Assembly (NCBI RefSeq): GCF_026627505.1
Contig: NZ_JAPNLK010000011.1
Location: 1 to 64,000 of the forward strand
Length of the DNA: 64,000 bases
DNA from: Streptomyces sp. H27-H5
Lineage (GTDB): Bacteria > Actinomycetota > Actinomycetes > Streptomycetales > Streptomycetaceae
Reading direction: 5' to 3'
The position numbers and the translations under genes are program-made. This document shows positions 52,472 to 62,095 of this stretch, piece after piece. How positions within the stretch are numbered: the first letter of the stretch is position 1; every line of letters begins with the position of its first letter. A model generated the notes under the pieces. It was given only the letters and a program-made list of their open reading frames with translations, was not told the DNA's origin and made no database searches.

Positions 52472-53767
52472 TCACGGCCTACGGGCGTGCTCCCCGGCGA
52501 CCCGCGCCATCGGGGTGTCGTCATCGGCGCGCGAGACGGCGGCACGTACGACCAGCACGGCGGCCGTGTCGTCGTCCAGGCCGTGCGCGCTGAACCGGTG
52601 CAGGTCGGCCGCGAGTCGAGGCAGCACCTCGCGGTCCGCCACCTCCTGCCAGGCCGACACCCGTTCGACGAGCGGGTAGAAGGCACCGGAGGCATCGCGG
52701 GTTTCACTGACGCCGTCCGTGTACATGAGCACACGGTCACCCACCTCGAAGGGCACTTCCTCGACGGTGTGGTCGTCCTCGACACTCACCGGAAGGTGGA
52801 CGGGCAGGGACGGCTGCGGGAAGTCGACATACTGAGCCGTGTGGCCGCGCACCTGACGGACGGGTGGCGGGTGACCGCAGCTGAGCAGCCTCATCACCGG
52901 GCGGTCGGTGGGAATCTCGGCCAGGATCACGGTCGCGAAGCGGTCGGCGTCGTCGATGCCGACGCGCGACTCGTAGTGGCGCATGCTGGCCTCGAGCTTG
53001 CGGGCGATGGCGGCCAGGTCGGGTTCGGTGTACGCCGACTCTCTGAAGGAGCCGAGGAGCACAGCCGCGATCTCGACCGCCCCGAGCCCCTTGCCCTGCA
53101 CGTCTCCGATCATCACCCGCACCGCGCCTTCCACCTGGAGCGCCTTGTAGAAGTCGCCGCCGAGGTGGGCGCCGGCCACCGAGGTCTCATACAGGAGGTG
53201 CAGGTCGACGCATCCCAGATGCTCGGGCAGCGGGTGTTGAACGGCGCGCTGTGCCACGTCCGCGACCTCCCGGACGTGCCGCAGCTCCTTCTCGCGACGC
53301 TGACGGACGCTGCTGGACCAGGCCGCCACCACGCTGATCATCCCGACCAGCACGGTGAACGACAGGGCGGCCCGAACGGGAGGCTCTCCGCGGTCCGCCT
53401 CCAGCATGGTCAGCACCACGATCGCGGCCGCCCCGAAGGCCATGGTCCCCCACACGCCCCACCCCACGGCGGCCAGTCCGGGCACCACGTAGAGGAAGGC
53501 ACCGTAGTGATCCTGCTGCGGCGTCGCGAAGTCGGTGACCGCCGCTGCCACGATCATGACGGCAGGGAGCAGGCGGACCGCACGGTACCGGGTTCTCGTA
53601 TTGCGAAGGAGGTCCACCACCCGATCTTGGGCGACGCCGGAGAAGTGCGCCGCCCGCCACGCCGCCGAACGAGAAGCCCGCAGCCCCGGCAGGTGGGCCG
53701 GCTGTTCGCACGCCGGGGTCGCACCCGCGCCGTGGCCCCGAACGGAGCCGCCGCCCGTGCGGGCCAT
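52472..53767 (-). CDS. Membrane-anchored SpoIIE-family PP2C phosphatase
   Basis: The 431-residue protein has an N-terminal basic region, four membrane helices (about 65-165: AVRLLPAVMIVAAAVTDF, FLYVVPGLAAVGWGVWGTMAF, ALSFTVLVGMISVVAAW) and a PP2C domain. GGDFYKAL, IGDVQGKG, MYTDGVSETRD and LDDDTAAVLVVR are intact. It is divergent from another member of the same family (start at 53,903). The ATG at 53767 is preferred; the frame is open slightly further upstream. Substrate and signal are unknown. Confidence 0.9.
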   Translation of the reverse strand: MARTGGGSVRGHGAGATPACEQPAHLPGLRASRSAAWRAAHFSGVAQDRVVDLLRNTRTRYRAVRLLPAVMIVAAAVTDFATPQQDHYGAFLYVVPGLAAVGWGVWGTMAFGAAAIVVLTMLEADRGEPPVRAALSFTVLVGMISVVAAWSSSVRQRREKELRHVREVADVAQRAVQHPLPEHLGCVDLHLLYETSVAGAHLGGDFYKALQVEGAVRVMIGDVQGKGLGAVEIAAVLLGSFRESAYTEPDLAAIARKLEASMRHYESRVGIDDADRFATVILAEIPTDRPVMRLLSCGHPPPVRQVRGHTAQYVDFPQPSLPVHLPVSVEDDHTVEEVPFEVGDRVLMYTDGVSETRDASGAFYPLVERVSAWQEVADREVLPRLAADLHRFSAHGLDDDTAAVLVVRAAVSRADDDTPMARVAGEHARRP

Positions 53768-53902
53768 ACGTCGTCCTGCCGGACGCGACGAAAGCGGACT
53801 CGGTCATCTGTTCGGGTCGAGGAGGGGTGGTGCACGCCCCGAGTCCCGCCGGCCGTGTTCGTCAGGGCGCTATGCCACCATTACGCAGATATCGTGAGAA
53901 AC

Positions 53903-54994
53903 GTGACCGAATCTGGGCGGCCGTGGCTCCGCCGGCGCGACGGCCGGGGATGGTTCGTGCGGCTGTCGCCGGTCATCCTGACCGTGGTGATCGCCAGCCT
54001 GGCCTACGCCACACCGCCGGAGATGGCCTTCAGTCGCCTCTTGCCCGCGGCGCCGGCCCTGGCCGCCGCCATGTGGCCGGTCCTGCCCACCGTCCTGCTC
54101 GGGACGGTCTGCCTCCTCCTGATGATCGGCCTCGGCCTCGTCTTCCCCGACCTGGGAACGTGGTGGACGGCCGCGGGGATCATCGCGGTCACCGTGGCCG
54201 CCGCGTACGGAAGCCACGTCCGGCTGTTGCGCGAGCGCACCCTCATCCAGGTACGACTCGTCGCCGACGCGGCGCAGCAGGTGGTGCTGAGCCCCATGCC
54301 ACGCCGCATCGGGCGCATGGAGATCGAGTCGCTGTACCTCGCGGCCGCGGCGGAAGCCCGCATCGGCGGGGACTTCTACGAGGTGGTCGACACGCCCTAC
54401 GGGGTCAGACTGCTCATCGGCGACGTGCGGGGCAAGGGCTTGCCGGCAGTGGGGGCGGCCGCGGCGATCGTCAATGCCTTCCGCGAGGCGGCCTTCGGCG
54501 AGACCGACATGATCAACGTCGCACGAAGGCTGGACGCCAGCAGCACCCGCTACAACGCCGCCTTTCCGCCCGAAGGGCCGATGGAACGCTTCGCCACCGC
54601 CCTCCTCGTCCAGATCCCGCACGACGGCAGACGTGTCGACATCCTCAACTGCGGACACCCCCCGCCACTGCTCCTGAACCGCGGGAGACTCCGTGTCCTC
54701 GAATCCGCCACCCCCTCGCCACTGCTCAGCCTCGCGGAGCTCCTCGGTGAGCACTACAACGTCGATTCCTTCGACTTCGCCCCCGGGGACCTGCTGCTCC
54801 TCTATACCGACGGGATCGCGGAGGCCCGCGCCCGCGACGGCGAGTTCTTCCCGCTGGCGGCCTGGATGCGTCGACAACCCCCGACGCCACCCCGTGAACT
54901 GCTCACGACTCTCCACCGCGACCTGCTCCGCTACAGCAGAGGACGCCTCGACGACGACATCGCCGCCCTGGCCGTACGCCTGCGTGAGACCTGA
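53903..54994 (+). CDS. Membrane-anchored SpoIIE-family PP2C phosphatase
   Basis: The 363-residue protein begins VTESGRPWLRRRDG and has about four membrane helices (to residue 110). A PP2C domain follows with GGDFYEVV, IGDVRGKGLPAVGAAAAIVNAFREA, LLYTDGIAEARA and LDDDIAALAVRL. It is most similar to the phosphatase at 46,058-47,221, so the two probably arose by duplication. GTG 53894 is an alternative in-frame start; neither has a strong ribosome site. Confidence 0.88.
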   Translation: MTESGRPWLRRRDGRGWFVRLSPVILTVVIASLAYATPPEMAFSRLLPAAPALAAAMWPVLPTVLLGTVCLLLMIGLGLVFPDLGTWWTAAGIIAVTVAAAYGSHVRLLRERTLIQVRLVADAAQQVVLSPMPRRIGRMEIESLYLAAAAEARIGGDFYEVVDTPYGVRLLIGDVRGKGLPAVGAAAAIVNAFREAAFGETDMINVARRLDASSTRYNAAFPPEGPMERFATALLVQIPHDGRRVDILNCGHPPPLLLNRGRLRVLESATPSPLLSLAELLGEHYNVDSFDFAPGDLLLLYTDGIAEARARDGEFFPLAAWMRRQPPTPPRELLTTLHRDLLRYSRGRLDDDIAALAVRLRET

Positions 54995-55103
54995 AACCCG
55001 AGGGGCGGATGTGGCCGGGGGGCGGTCGTTCAGGACGGTCGGGGCGGCGTCGCCACGCGTTTCGCTGTCCGTCGGGGCACCCGCCCAGGGCTAGTCTCGG
55101 GAC

Positions 55104-55946
55104 GTGGGACAGCCTGAGCAACGCGCCGAAGGCGCGGGACCCTTCACCACTCGGCGCACCTGGCACCGCTCCGACGGGGGAACCGTCGTGTGGGAGTCGC
55201 GCGCCGCGTGCAGACGGGGGGTGCTCTCGGTCCGGGGCCCGGGAGACACGGCTTCCGTGTCCGCGCGTGCCGACGCCGGAGCCCTCGGGCGCCTTCGCAG
55301 ACTGAACGCCCTCGCCTCGGGCGCCTTCGTCATTGGAGGGGCGCTCTTCGCCCTCGGGGCCGCCGTGGCCCAGTTCGGATCGGGCGACGCGGGCGAGAGC
55401 GCCTCCCTCTACTTCGCCGGCGGTCTGTTCTTCAATCTCGGGGGCTACACCTCCCTCCTGCAGGCGCTGAACGCGCCTCGCCACTCCCGGCAGGGCGGTG
55501 ACCTGGTCACCGCCGACTGGAGGTGGTGGGGGTACGAGCCCATGCGGCTGGACTGGCTGAGCACATTCGTCCTGTTCGTGGGCACGCTCGTGTTCGGCGT
55601 CAACCTTCTGGACTCCTTCCTCCAAGGGCTCACCGCTCAGCAGACCAACCGGCTCATCTGGGCCCCTGACGTGGTCGGATGCGTACTCTTCCTGGTCTCG
55701 GGCCACCTCGCGTTCGCCGAGATCTGCCACCGGTCCCGGCCCTGCTTTCGTTCGCGCAGTCTGGGCTGGTGGATCGTCGCCGTGAACCAGTTGGGGTCGG
55801 TGCTCTTCATGCTCTCGGCACTGGCCGCCTTCACCCGGCCGGCCACCGGAAGCCTGATCAACGCCGACATCGCGAACTGGGGGACGCTGTCCGGCGCCCT
55901 GTGCTTCTCGGTCGGCGGCATGCTCCAGGCCTTCGAACGACCGTAG
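55104..55946 (+). CDS. Multi-pass membrane protein, possibly YrhK-like
   Basis: The 280-residue protein has an N-terminal cytoplasmic part (about 1-65) and about six hydrophobic segments: ASGAFVIGGALFALGAAVAQF, LYFAGGLFFNLGGYTSLLQAL, WLSTFVLFVGTLVFGVNLLD, VVGCVLFLVSGHLAFAEI, VNQLGSVLFMLSALAAFT and SGALCFSVGGML. The paired FAGGLFFNLGG pattern resembles YrhK-like membrane domains, but the assignment is weak. The GTG start has no clear ribosome site. Confidence 0.7.
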   Translation: MGQPEQRAEGAGPFTTRRTWHRSDGGTVVWESRAACRRGVLSVRGPGDTASVSARADAGALGRLRRLNALASGAFVIGGALFALGAAVAQFGSGDAGESASLYFAGGLFFNLGGYTSLLQALNAPRHSRQGGDLVTADWRWWGYEPMRLDWLSTFVLFVGTLVFGVNLLDSFLQGLTAQQTNRLIWAPDVVGCVLFLVSGHLAFAEICHRSRPCFRSRSLGWWIVAVNQLGSVLFMLSALAAFTRPATGSLINADIANWGTLSGALCFSVGGMLQAFERP

Positions 55947-56033
55947 GGCCACCGATGAGTTTCGCGCCGCCCGCCCGTCTACCTTCTCGAAGAGCCTGAG
56001 AAGCCGGACAACCGCCCGGGAAGGGTGAGGAAC

Positions 56034-56426
56034 ATGAAGTACATGACCCAGTTGAACGTGCCTGCCGACCAGTGGGACGCCATCATGTCGTCGTTCTCGG
56101 CGGACGACACGAAGGCCATGTTCGCCCACATGAATGCCCTCAACGAGGACCTCGTTTCGGCGGGGGAGTGGGTCGACGGTCAGGGCCTCGGGGGCCCGTC
56201 ACTGGTCAAGACGGTGCGAGCCGGGAGCGACGGCCGGCCGCAGGTGACCGACGGGCCGGCCCAGGAAGGCCGCATCCTGGCCGGCTACTGGCTGGTCGAC
56301 GTCAAGAACGAGGACCGGGCCCTGGAGATCGCCGCACGGGCGTCGGCGTCCCCCGGCCCGGGCGGGAAGCCCGGCAACGAACCGGTCGAGGTGCACGCGA
56401 TCCCCGGTGACCCCACGGAAGCCTGA
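56034..56426 (+). CDS. YCII-related (DGPF) domain protein
   Basis: The 130-residue protein fits the YCII/DGPF family: MKYMTQLNVPADQW, AHMNALNEDLVSAGEWVDGQGLGGP, PQVTDGPAQEGRILAGYWLVDVKNEDRALEIAAR and a final VEVHAIPG. Members are ferredoxin-like barrels, sometimes fused to ECF sigma factors, with unknown chemistry. No sigma gene is adjacent. ATG 56034 has GAGG five bases upstream. Confidence 0.88.
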   Translation: MKYMTQLNVPADQWDAIMSSFSADDTKAMFAHMNALNEDLVSAGEWVDGQGLGGPSLVKTVRAGSDGRPQVTDGPAQEGRILAGYWLVDVKNEDRALEIAARASASPGPGGKPGNEPVEVHAIPGDPTEA

Positions 56427-56609
56427 GTCCGCCCGGCCGCGGCACCGTCCGGAGGCGGTCGCGCCGGGCCTCGGGCCGACCCTCGCGCCCGGCATCACGA
56501 GCGCAGTCGTGCCGGGCGCGGGCCATGCCGGGCACGTCCGGCTGACGACGGCGAACCTGGGTAGGGGAGCCGTGGGAGCCCGCACCGGCCGGCGAAAGGG
56601 AGGCCCGAC

Positions 56610-57230
56610 ATGACGCAGCGCGCCACCGTGAGGGAACTGCTGGCCGAACACGGGCGGACCCATGCCGAGGAGGCGGGAATCCACCTGCGGAACACCCCCA
56701 TGCCGCTGTACCAACTGCTGACGCTCTGCGTCCTGTTCTCCGTGCGCATCAAGGCGGACATCGCGGTGGCCGCCGCGTACGAGGTGTTCGCCGCAGGGTG
56801 GCGCACGCCCCGGGCGATGGCCGCGTCCTCCTGGCAGGACCGGGTGGACGCACTGGGCCGTGCCCACTACCGTCGCTACGACGAAAGCACGGCGACGGCG
56901 CTCGCAGAGGGCGCCGAACTCGTCCGCGACCGGTACGCCGGAGACCTGCGACGGCTGCGCAAGGCGGCGTGCGAGGACCCCGACCGCATCCGTGAGCTGC
57001 TCCGGGAAGTACCGCGGATCGGCCCGGTGGGCGCCGACATCTTCTGCCGCGAGGCACAGGGCGTCTGGCCCGAGCTGCGCCCCGCCTTCGACCTGCGGGC
57101 TCGCCACGCTGCCGCCGAGCTGGGGCTCCCTCGGACAGCCGAGGGCCTGGCGCATCTCGTGAGTGCCGAGGATCTGCCCAGGCTGGCGGCCGCCCTGGTC
57201 CGCGCCGAGCTCTCCTCCGCCCGGTCCTGA
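56610..57230 (+). CDS. HhH-GPD (endonuclease III-like) DNA repair protein
   Basis: The 206-residue protein has the helix-hairpin-helix region (LREVPRIGPVGADIFCREAQGVWPELRPAFD, with a final Asp as in HhH-GPD glycosylases) and the N-terminal helical part (PLYQLLTLCVLFSVRIKADIAVAAAYEVF). The four-Cys iron-sulfur loop of endonuclease III is absent. The Lys of bifunctional enzymes is not evident, so it may be monofunctional or non-catalytic. ATG 56610 has GGGAGG upstream. Confidence 0.75.
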   Translation: MTQRATVRELLAEHGRTHAEEAGIHLRNTPMPLYQLLTLCVLFSVRIKADIAVAAAYEVFAAGWRTPRAMAASSWQDRVDALGRAHYRRYDESTATALAEGAELVRDRYAGDLRRLRKAACEDPDRIRELLREVPRIGPVGADIFCREAQGVWPELRPAFDLRARHAAAELGLPRTAEGLAHLVSAEDLPRLAAALVRAELSSARS

Positions 57231-57486
57231 CAGGCTCTGACCCGTTCCGACCGGTCGTGCACCGCGCGTGACCCGGGTGGACCCGGCCCGGTCGCGGCCG
57301 GCGACGGGGCCCAGCACGCTGCCTGTACGTGCACGCGCCGGCCGTGAACGCGGCCGCGGTACTCCGGCGCACGGGCGGACCTGATCGCCACCCGAAGTCG
57401 GTGTGATGCGCCCTCGTCCGGGCAGACGCGGTGCGCGTCCGGTGGATCCGCCACCGGATCGGTACGTGACGAGTCGAGGAGAGGCC

Positions 57487-57810
57487 ATGCCCCGCGGATC
57501 CAGCCCCAAGCGCGAACGTCAGTACGAGCACATCAAAGAGAGCGCCGAGCAGCGCGGCGAGAGCACCAAGCGCGCCGAGGAGATCGCCGCGCGCACGGTC
57601 AACAAGGAACGAGCCCGTTCCGGCGAGTCGAAGACCGCGAGCCGCTCGTCGATCCAGGACATGTCCTCCTCGAAGCGCGGCGGGCAGCGTTCCCACAGCG
57701 GCTCGCAGGGCCCGACGAAGGAGCAGTTGTACAACGAGGCGAAGCAGCGGAACATCGAGGGCCGTTCCAAGATGGACAAGGCCGAACTCAAGCGGGCCCT
57801 CGGCAAGTGA
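57487..57810 (+). CDS. Small basic protein with a Rho N-terminal-like motif (plasmid stabilisation-like)
   Basis: The 107-residue protein is highly charged: MPRGSSPKRERQYEHIKESAEQRG, AEEIAARTVNKERARSGE, then TKEQLYNEAKQRNIEGRSKMDKAELKRAL. The last block is a Rho-N/SAP-like helix pair that binds nucleic acid. Related actinobacterial genes are often labelled plasmid stabilisation protein; the true role is unknown. The ATG follows GAGGAGAGG. Confidence 0.8.
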   Translation: MPRGSSPKRERQYEHIKESAEQRGESTKRAEEIAARTVNKERARSGESKTASRSSIQDMSSSKRGGQRSHSGSQGPTKEQLYNEAKQRNIEGRSKMDKAELKRALGK

Positions 57811-57973
57811 GCACGTGGCGGGCCCGAGGCCGTGCCCCTGTCGTCACCTTCGATTGAACCCGGGACGCCGGCCCGAGACGCTGGTCCGTTCGAGTGCGTC
57901 GGTGGTTCGCGATCGGGTGGTTCGCGGTGTGGTCCGGCGCCGGAACAGGTCATGCCGGTAAAGCGTGGCGGTC

Positions 57974-58642
57974 ATGACGACTCTCTCTCGACTGCGCGGC
58001 CTCGCCGTATCGTCCACGCTGATGGCCGGAGCCTGTGGCGGGAGCAAGGCCCCCGTGACCTCCGCTCCCGCAGCGCCGTCCTCCTCCCAGGCCAGTCCGA
58101 CGGGTGGTGCGATGACCGAGGACCAGCGTGAGCGCATGGCCCTGGTGCCCGCGGCGAAGGTGCAGTGGAATCATGCCGCAGCCACCGCGCTCGGCGCCGT
58201 TGCGAAGGGCCGGCTCGTGGAGATCGAGCTGACCGCGACCCGGGGCGCCGCCCCGGGTACCGCCTCGGGCAGCCCGAGCCCGGCGGCCTCCGCCCAGGCA
58301 GCCGGGATGCCGGTGTGGGACGTCTCGGTGGCTGCCGAAGACGGAACCATCCATGACGTCCGGGTCGACGCCGTCACCGGGAAGATCAGCCGCTCGCGGG
58401 TCGAGCCGGGGCAGGACGCGGACGACAAGAGCGAGATCGCCGAGCAGGTGAAGGCCGCGACCAGCACCGCGGAGAAGGCGGTGGTCACCGCCACGGGACG
58501 CACCCCGGGTGCCGTCACGGCCGTGGAACTCGACGACGACGTCTGGTCGGTCGACATCGTCACCCCGGACTGGAACAAGACCACGTACGACATCGACGCG
58601 GCCAAGGGAACCGTCGTGCGCGAGCACGTCGACCGCGACTGA
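57974..58642 (+). CDS. PepSY-domain lipoprotein
   Basis: The 222-residue protein has a lipoprotein signal (lipobox MAGAC near residue 21) and a Ser/Ala-rich linker. Two PepSY-like repeats follow: VAKGRLVEIELTA ... VWDVSVAAEDGTIHDVRVDAVTGKI and AVTAVELDDDVWSVDIVTPDWNKTTYDIDAAKGTVV. PepSY domains often inhibit or regulate peptidases in the cell envelope. GTG 57965 is an alternative start. Confidence 0.85.
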   Translation: MTTLSRLRGLAVSSTLMAGACGGSKAPVTSAPAAPSSSQASPTGGAMTEDQRERMALVPAAKVQWNHAAATALGAVAKGRLVEIELTATRGAAPGTASGSPSPAASAQAAGMPVWDVSVAAEDGTIHDVRVDAVTGKISRSRVEPGQDADDKSEIAEQVKAATSTAEKAVVTATGRTPGAVTAVELDDDVWSVDIVTPDWNKTTYDIDAAKGTVVREHVDRD

Positions 58643-58798
58643 TCACCGGAGATGGCCGGGGGCTCTACGGGGCCTGTGTCCCCGTGCTCGACTGGGCGGC
58701 GCGGCCGGTGACGAGACGGATGGCCGCGATCGTCAGGTCGGGGTCGTGGAGCTGGACGGGACGGTCCGGCGGCCGCCAACGCTCCGAGGAAGGAGCGG

Positions 58799-59251
58799 TT
58801 GCAGCCGATCTCCGCCGAGGGGGCCTCACCCGCGAGCAGCGCGTCACGACGGGTACTCCTGGCCACCGACGACGACTTCAACGCGCTCGCCTCCGTCGTG
58901 ATGGAGAGCAACGTCGAAGGACACGTCTACCGGGTCGGTCCGCCGCACGGCAGCCACGGTGTCGTCGCCCCCTACACCGGCGGTGGTGCCATCCTCTTCG
59001 GCACGGCGCTTGTCCGTCACGTTCTGGCACAGCGCTACGAAGAAGGGGCCCGCTTCGTGGTGCGGCCCGCGTCCTCGCCGCGCCCGCCGGCTTCCGACAC
59101 CCTCTTCGTGATCCGGGCCGACCGCCGGTTGGAACCGGTCACGGAGCAGCAGCGTGTCACACCGCGCGAGGGCGACAGCGTGGTCCTGCTCGTGCCCGGA
59201 CACGCCGCCGAGCCCGCCGGAGGCGCCCCGCCGCCTCCGGCTCTACCGTGA
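58799..59251 (+). pseudogene. Cation/proton antiporter, cytoplasmic C-terminal remnant
   Basis: The frame begins near TTG 58799 and reads RRVLLATDDDFNALASVVMESN, GGGAILFGTALVRHVLAQRYEEGARFVVRPASS, DTLFVIRADRRLEPVTEQQRVTPREGDSVVLLVPG. The last half is a TrkA-C-like domain as found at the tail of CPA1-type Na+/H+ antiporters. All membrane helices are missing. I read it as the end of a deleted antiporter gene; a stand-alone regulatory protein is the alternative. Confidence 0.6.
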
Positions 59252-59369
59252 CCGTGAAGGTCGAGAAGCGTCCGTACAGGTCCGGATCCGGAGGATGCCC
59301 CGTGCGTGACGGCCGAGCACTGGATTTCACCGTCCGGAAGGGCAGGCGCATGGGCGTCGTGAGCACGCG

Positions 59370-60671
59370 GTGATCTCCTGGGCGTTCACGTTCAGGATGC
59401 GGCAGTACATCAAGGCCAGCCTGTGGATCGTTCCCCTGTTCGGCATCATCCTGGGCGTCGTCCTCGCCGAATGGGCCATCCGCGCCGACAGGGCGGACTG
59501 GCCGAGCGGCTGGAGCTACTCGGCCACCACGGCGAGCGGCGTACTCAGCGCCATCGTCGGGGCGATGGTGGCGCTCCTCGGATTCGTCGTCACCATCGGT
59601 GTCTTGGTGGTCCAGCAGGCGACCGGAACCCTGTCCCCGCGGTACATGCGCCTGTGGTACCGGGATCGGCTGCAGAAGGCGGTGCTGGCCACCTTCACCG
59701 GAACGTTCGCCTTCGCGTTCTCCCTCCTCCGCAGCATCGAGTCGAACTCCGTACCCGACCTCGGCGTCTCCCTCGCCGGCGCGGCCGTGGCCGTCAGCCT
59801 GCTGCTCCTGCTCGTCTACCTCAACCGGTTCACTCACAACCTCAGGCCGGTGGCCATCGCCGACCTGGTCGGACGCATGGGGGAGAACGTCCTCGCGCAC
59901 GGTGCCACGGTCATCCGGAATGCCGAGCCACGCGCCGACGCCCCCGTACCGTCGGGCGACCCCGTGATGAGCATCGGCTCCGAACGCGGCGGCGCCATCC
60001 AGGCCTTCAACGTGGCCGCGCTGGTGGCGGAAGCGACCCGACACGACTGCACCTTCGTCGCACGGGACCTGATCGGCGACTACGTACCGCCCGGCACCGT
60101 TCTCATCGAGGTCCACGGGGGTGAGTCATCGCCCGATCCGCGGCACGTGGCCGGGCTGATCGCCCTCGGCGCCGAACGAACCATCGAACAGGACCCCGCC
60201 TTCGCCCTCCGGATCCTCGTGGACATCGCCATCCGGGCGTTGTCGCCCGCGGTGAACGACCCCACCACCGCGGTGCAGCTCCTCAACCACATCGAGTCGT
60301 TCCTGCACATGACGGGGAAAAGGGAGCTCCCCGGCCGTTACGTGCTGGCCGACGACCACGGCCGGCCGCGGCTCGTACTGCGGGGGCGCGACTGGGAGGA
60401 CTTCCTCCAGCTCGCCGTCTGCGAGATCCGGGAGTACGGCGCGTCGTCCGTCCAGGTCTGCCGGCGGCTCCGTGCCCTGCTCGAAGGCCTTCTCGACAGC
60501 CTGCCCCCGGCGCACCAGCCTGCTGTGCGCACGGAGCTGGAACTCCTACGGGAAGCAGTGGAACGGAAGTTCGCCGATCCGGTCCGCCGCGCCCTCGCCC
60601 ACACGGCGGACAGCCAGGGCATCGGCGGCCGCCACCAGCCCGGGGAACGGACCCCGCAGGGCGATCCGTGA
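59370..60671 (+). CDS. DUF2254 family membrane protein
   Basis: The 433-residue protein has four N-terminal membrane helices (LWIVPLFGIILGVVLAEWAI, VLSAIVGAMVALLGFVVTIGVLVV, AVLATFTGTFAFAFSLLRSI, LAGAAVAVSLLLLLVYLNRF) and the DUF2254 soluble part (GGAIQAFNVAALVAEA, IEQDPAFALRILVDIAIRALSPAVNDPTTAVQLLNHIESFL). Function is unknown. GTG 59370 and ATG 59397 are both possible starts. A potassium channel gene follows 133 bp downstream. Confidence 0.88.
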   Translation: MISWAFTFRMRQYIKASLWIVPLFGIILGVVLAEWAIRADRADWPSGWSYSATTASGVLSAIVGAMVALLGFVVTIGVLVVQQATGTLSPRYMRLWYRDRLQKAVLATFTGTFAFAFSLLRSIESNSVPDLGVSLAGAAVAVSLLLLLVYLNRFTHNLRPVAIADLVGRMGENVLAHGATVIRNAEPRADAPVPSGDPVMSIGSERGGAIQAFNVAALVAEATRHDCTFVARDLIGDYVPPGTVLIEVHGGESSPDPRHVAGLIALGAERTIEQDPAFALRILVDIAIRALSPAVNDPTTAVQLLNHIESFLHMTGKRELPGRYVLADDHGRPRLVLRGRDWEDFLQLAVCEIREYGASSVQVCRRLRALLEGLLDSLPPAHQPAVRTELELLREAVERKFADPVRRALAHTADSQGIGGRHQPGERTPQGDP

Positions 60672-60804
60672 TGCCGGGACATGACACCGCGGGAGCCCGA
60701 GCGGCCATGTCGGTGACCTCGCGGTGCGCCTGCCGCGCGGCGCCAGGCTCAGCGGAGAGTTTGGGGACCGGCTCAGGTACACGCGTCGCGGTCTGGGCGG
60801 AGTC

Positions 60805-61365
60805 GTGAAAGAGAACTCGGATGGTCACCGCCGGCAACTGTTGTTGGCCTGCGTGCGCTCGCTGGGCGCGGTTGCACTCCTGACGGCGGCCTACTACCTG
60901 CTGCCCATGGAGTCGGCGTTCACGACCACCACCGTTCTCGTGCTCGTCGGAGGCATCGCCGCGGTGGCGGCCCTCCTGGTGTGGCAGATCCAGACGATCG
61001 CGCGATCGCGGTGGCCCGGACTCAAAGCCATGGAGGGCATGGCGATCACCATCCCGCTCTTCGTCCTGATGTACGCCGCGGCCTGCTTTCTGATGGAGCA
61101 CAGTGCGCCGGGAAGCTTCAGTGAACCGCTGACGCGCACGGACGCGCTGTACTTCGCGATGACCGTGTTCAGCACCGTCGGGTTCGGGGACATCAGCGCG
61201 CGCAGTGAGCCGGCCCGGCTGCTGACCACCGGACAGATCGCCGTGGATCTGCTCCTGCTGGGGGTGGCGGCCCGGCTCCTCGCGAACGCGGTCCAGCGGG
61301 GCCGGCTACGCCGCGACCGATCGGCCGGCCTCGACGAGGGCGACGGCATGCCGCCTTCCCCGTGA
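60805..61365 (+). CDS. Two-pore-helix potassium channel (ion transport 2 family)
   Basis: The 186-residue protein has the channel signature ALYFAMTVFSTVGFGDISARS (pore helix and TVGFGD filter), a preceding pair of helices (LLLACVRSLGAVALLTAAYYLLP, VLVLVGGIAAVAALLVW), MAITIPLFVLMYAAACFL, and an inner helix after the filter (LTTGQIAVDLLLLGVAARLLANAV). TVGFG instead of TVGYG is a common K+ filter variant. GTG 60805 has GGAG close upstream; an in-frame GTG at 60724 would add 27 residues. Confidence 0.85.
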   Translation: MKENSDGHRRQLLLACVRSLGAVALLTAAYYLLPMESAFTTTTVLVLVGGIAAVAALLVWQIQTIARSRWPGLKAMEGMAITIPLFVLMYAAACFLMEHSAPGSFSEPLTRTDALYFAMTVFSTVGFGDISARSEPARLLTTGQIAVDLLLLGVAARLLANAVQRGRLRRDRSAGLDEGDGMPPSP

Positions 61366-61474
61366 CCGCGCGCGCGTGGTCGCCACCGCCGACCAGGGGC
61401 GCGGGGGTGTCACGTGCCGGGCGTGGCGGCTGCCCGGGTGCCGGGCCGGCAGGGGCGGTGGGACCGGCATCGGA

Positions 61475-61945
61475 TCAGAAGGGCCTGGTCGGCAGGTACT
61501 TGCCGTCCAGGGTGATGATCGCGCGCTCGCCGCCTTCGGGATCGGCGACCTTCCGCACGTCCAGCTTGAAGTTGATCGCGGAAACGATGCCGTCACCGAG
61601 CTGCTCGTGGACCAGCGCCTTGAGCGTGGTGCCGTAGACCTGGAGCATCTCGTGGAAGCGGTAGATCGTCGGGTCGGTGGGGACACCACCCGGGAGCGAG
61701 CCCCGGGTCGGGATGGTCTGCAGCAGCAGCGTGTCATCGGCGTCCAGGCCGAGAAGCTCGGCCACGGCCTCGGCCGAAGCCGTGGGCAAGGGGTGCTGGC
61801 CGAGGACGGCGGCGGTGACGAAGGCGACCGACAGGCCGGCAACGTCGGCGATCCGCTGCCAGGACAGGTCCTTGTGGACCTTGGCGTCAACGGCCTTGTT
61901 GGCCAGGGCCTGACGAGCGGTGTTGTCGAACTGGGCGTGCACCAT
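61475..61945 (-). CDS. cynS: Cyanate hydratase (cyanase)
   Basis: The 156-residue protein matches cyanase from end to end: an N-terminal helix-turn-helix-like part ([29 protein letters not shown]), the catalytic block [36 protein letters not shown] with the Arg, Glu and Ser of the active site, and the end [13 protein letters not shown]. It converts cyanate and bicarbonate into ammonia and CO2. It lies downstream of a carbonic anhydrase gene on the same strand, which would resupply bicarbonate. The two are divergent from a CynR-type regulator. Confidence 0.97.
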   Translation of the reverse strand: MVHAQFDNTARQALANKAVDAKVHKDLSWQRIADVAGLSVAFVTAAVLGQHPLPTASAEAVAELLGLDADDTLLLQTIPTRGSLPGGVPTDPTIYRFHEMLQVYGTTLKALVHEQLGDGIVSAINFKLDVRKVADPEGGERAIITLDGKYLPTRPF

Positions 61946-62095
61946 GAGAAGCGTGTCCTTTCGGGGGCGCCGTTCACCCGGATTGCGGTGCACGACGGTT
62001 CTGGGGGTGGGGGAGGGATCCCGGGCGGATCTCGGTCGGTCCCGGGCGATTCCAGGCGTCGGAGCGGCAGAGGTCGGGCCGCGCCGGCCTTGCAA

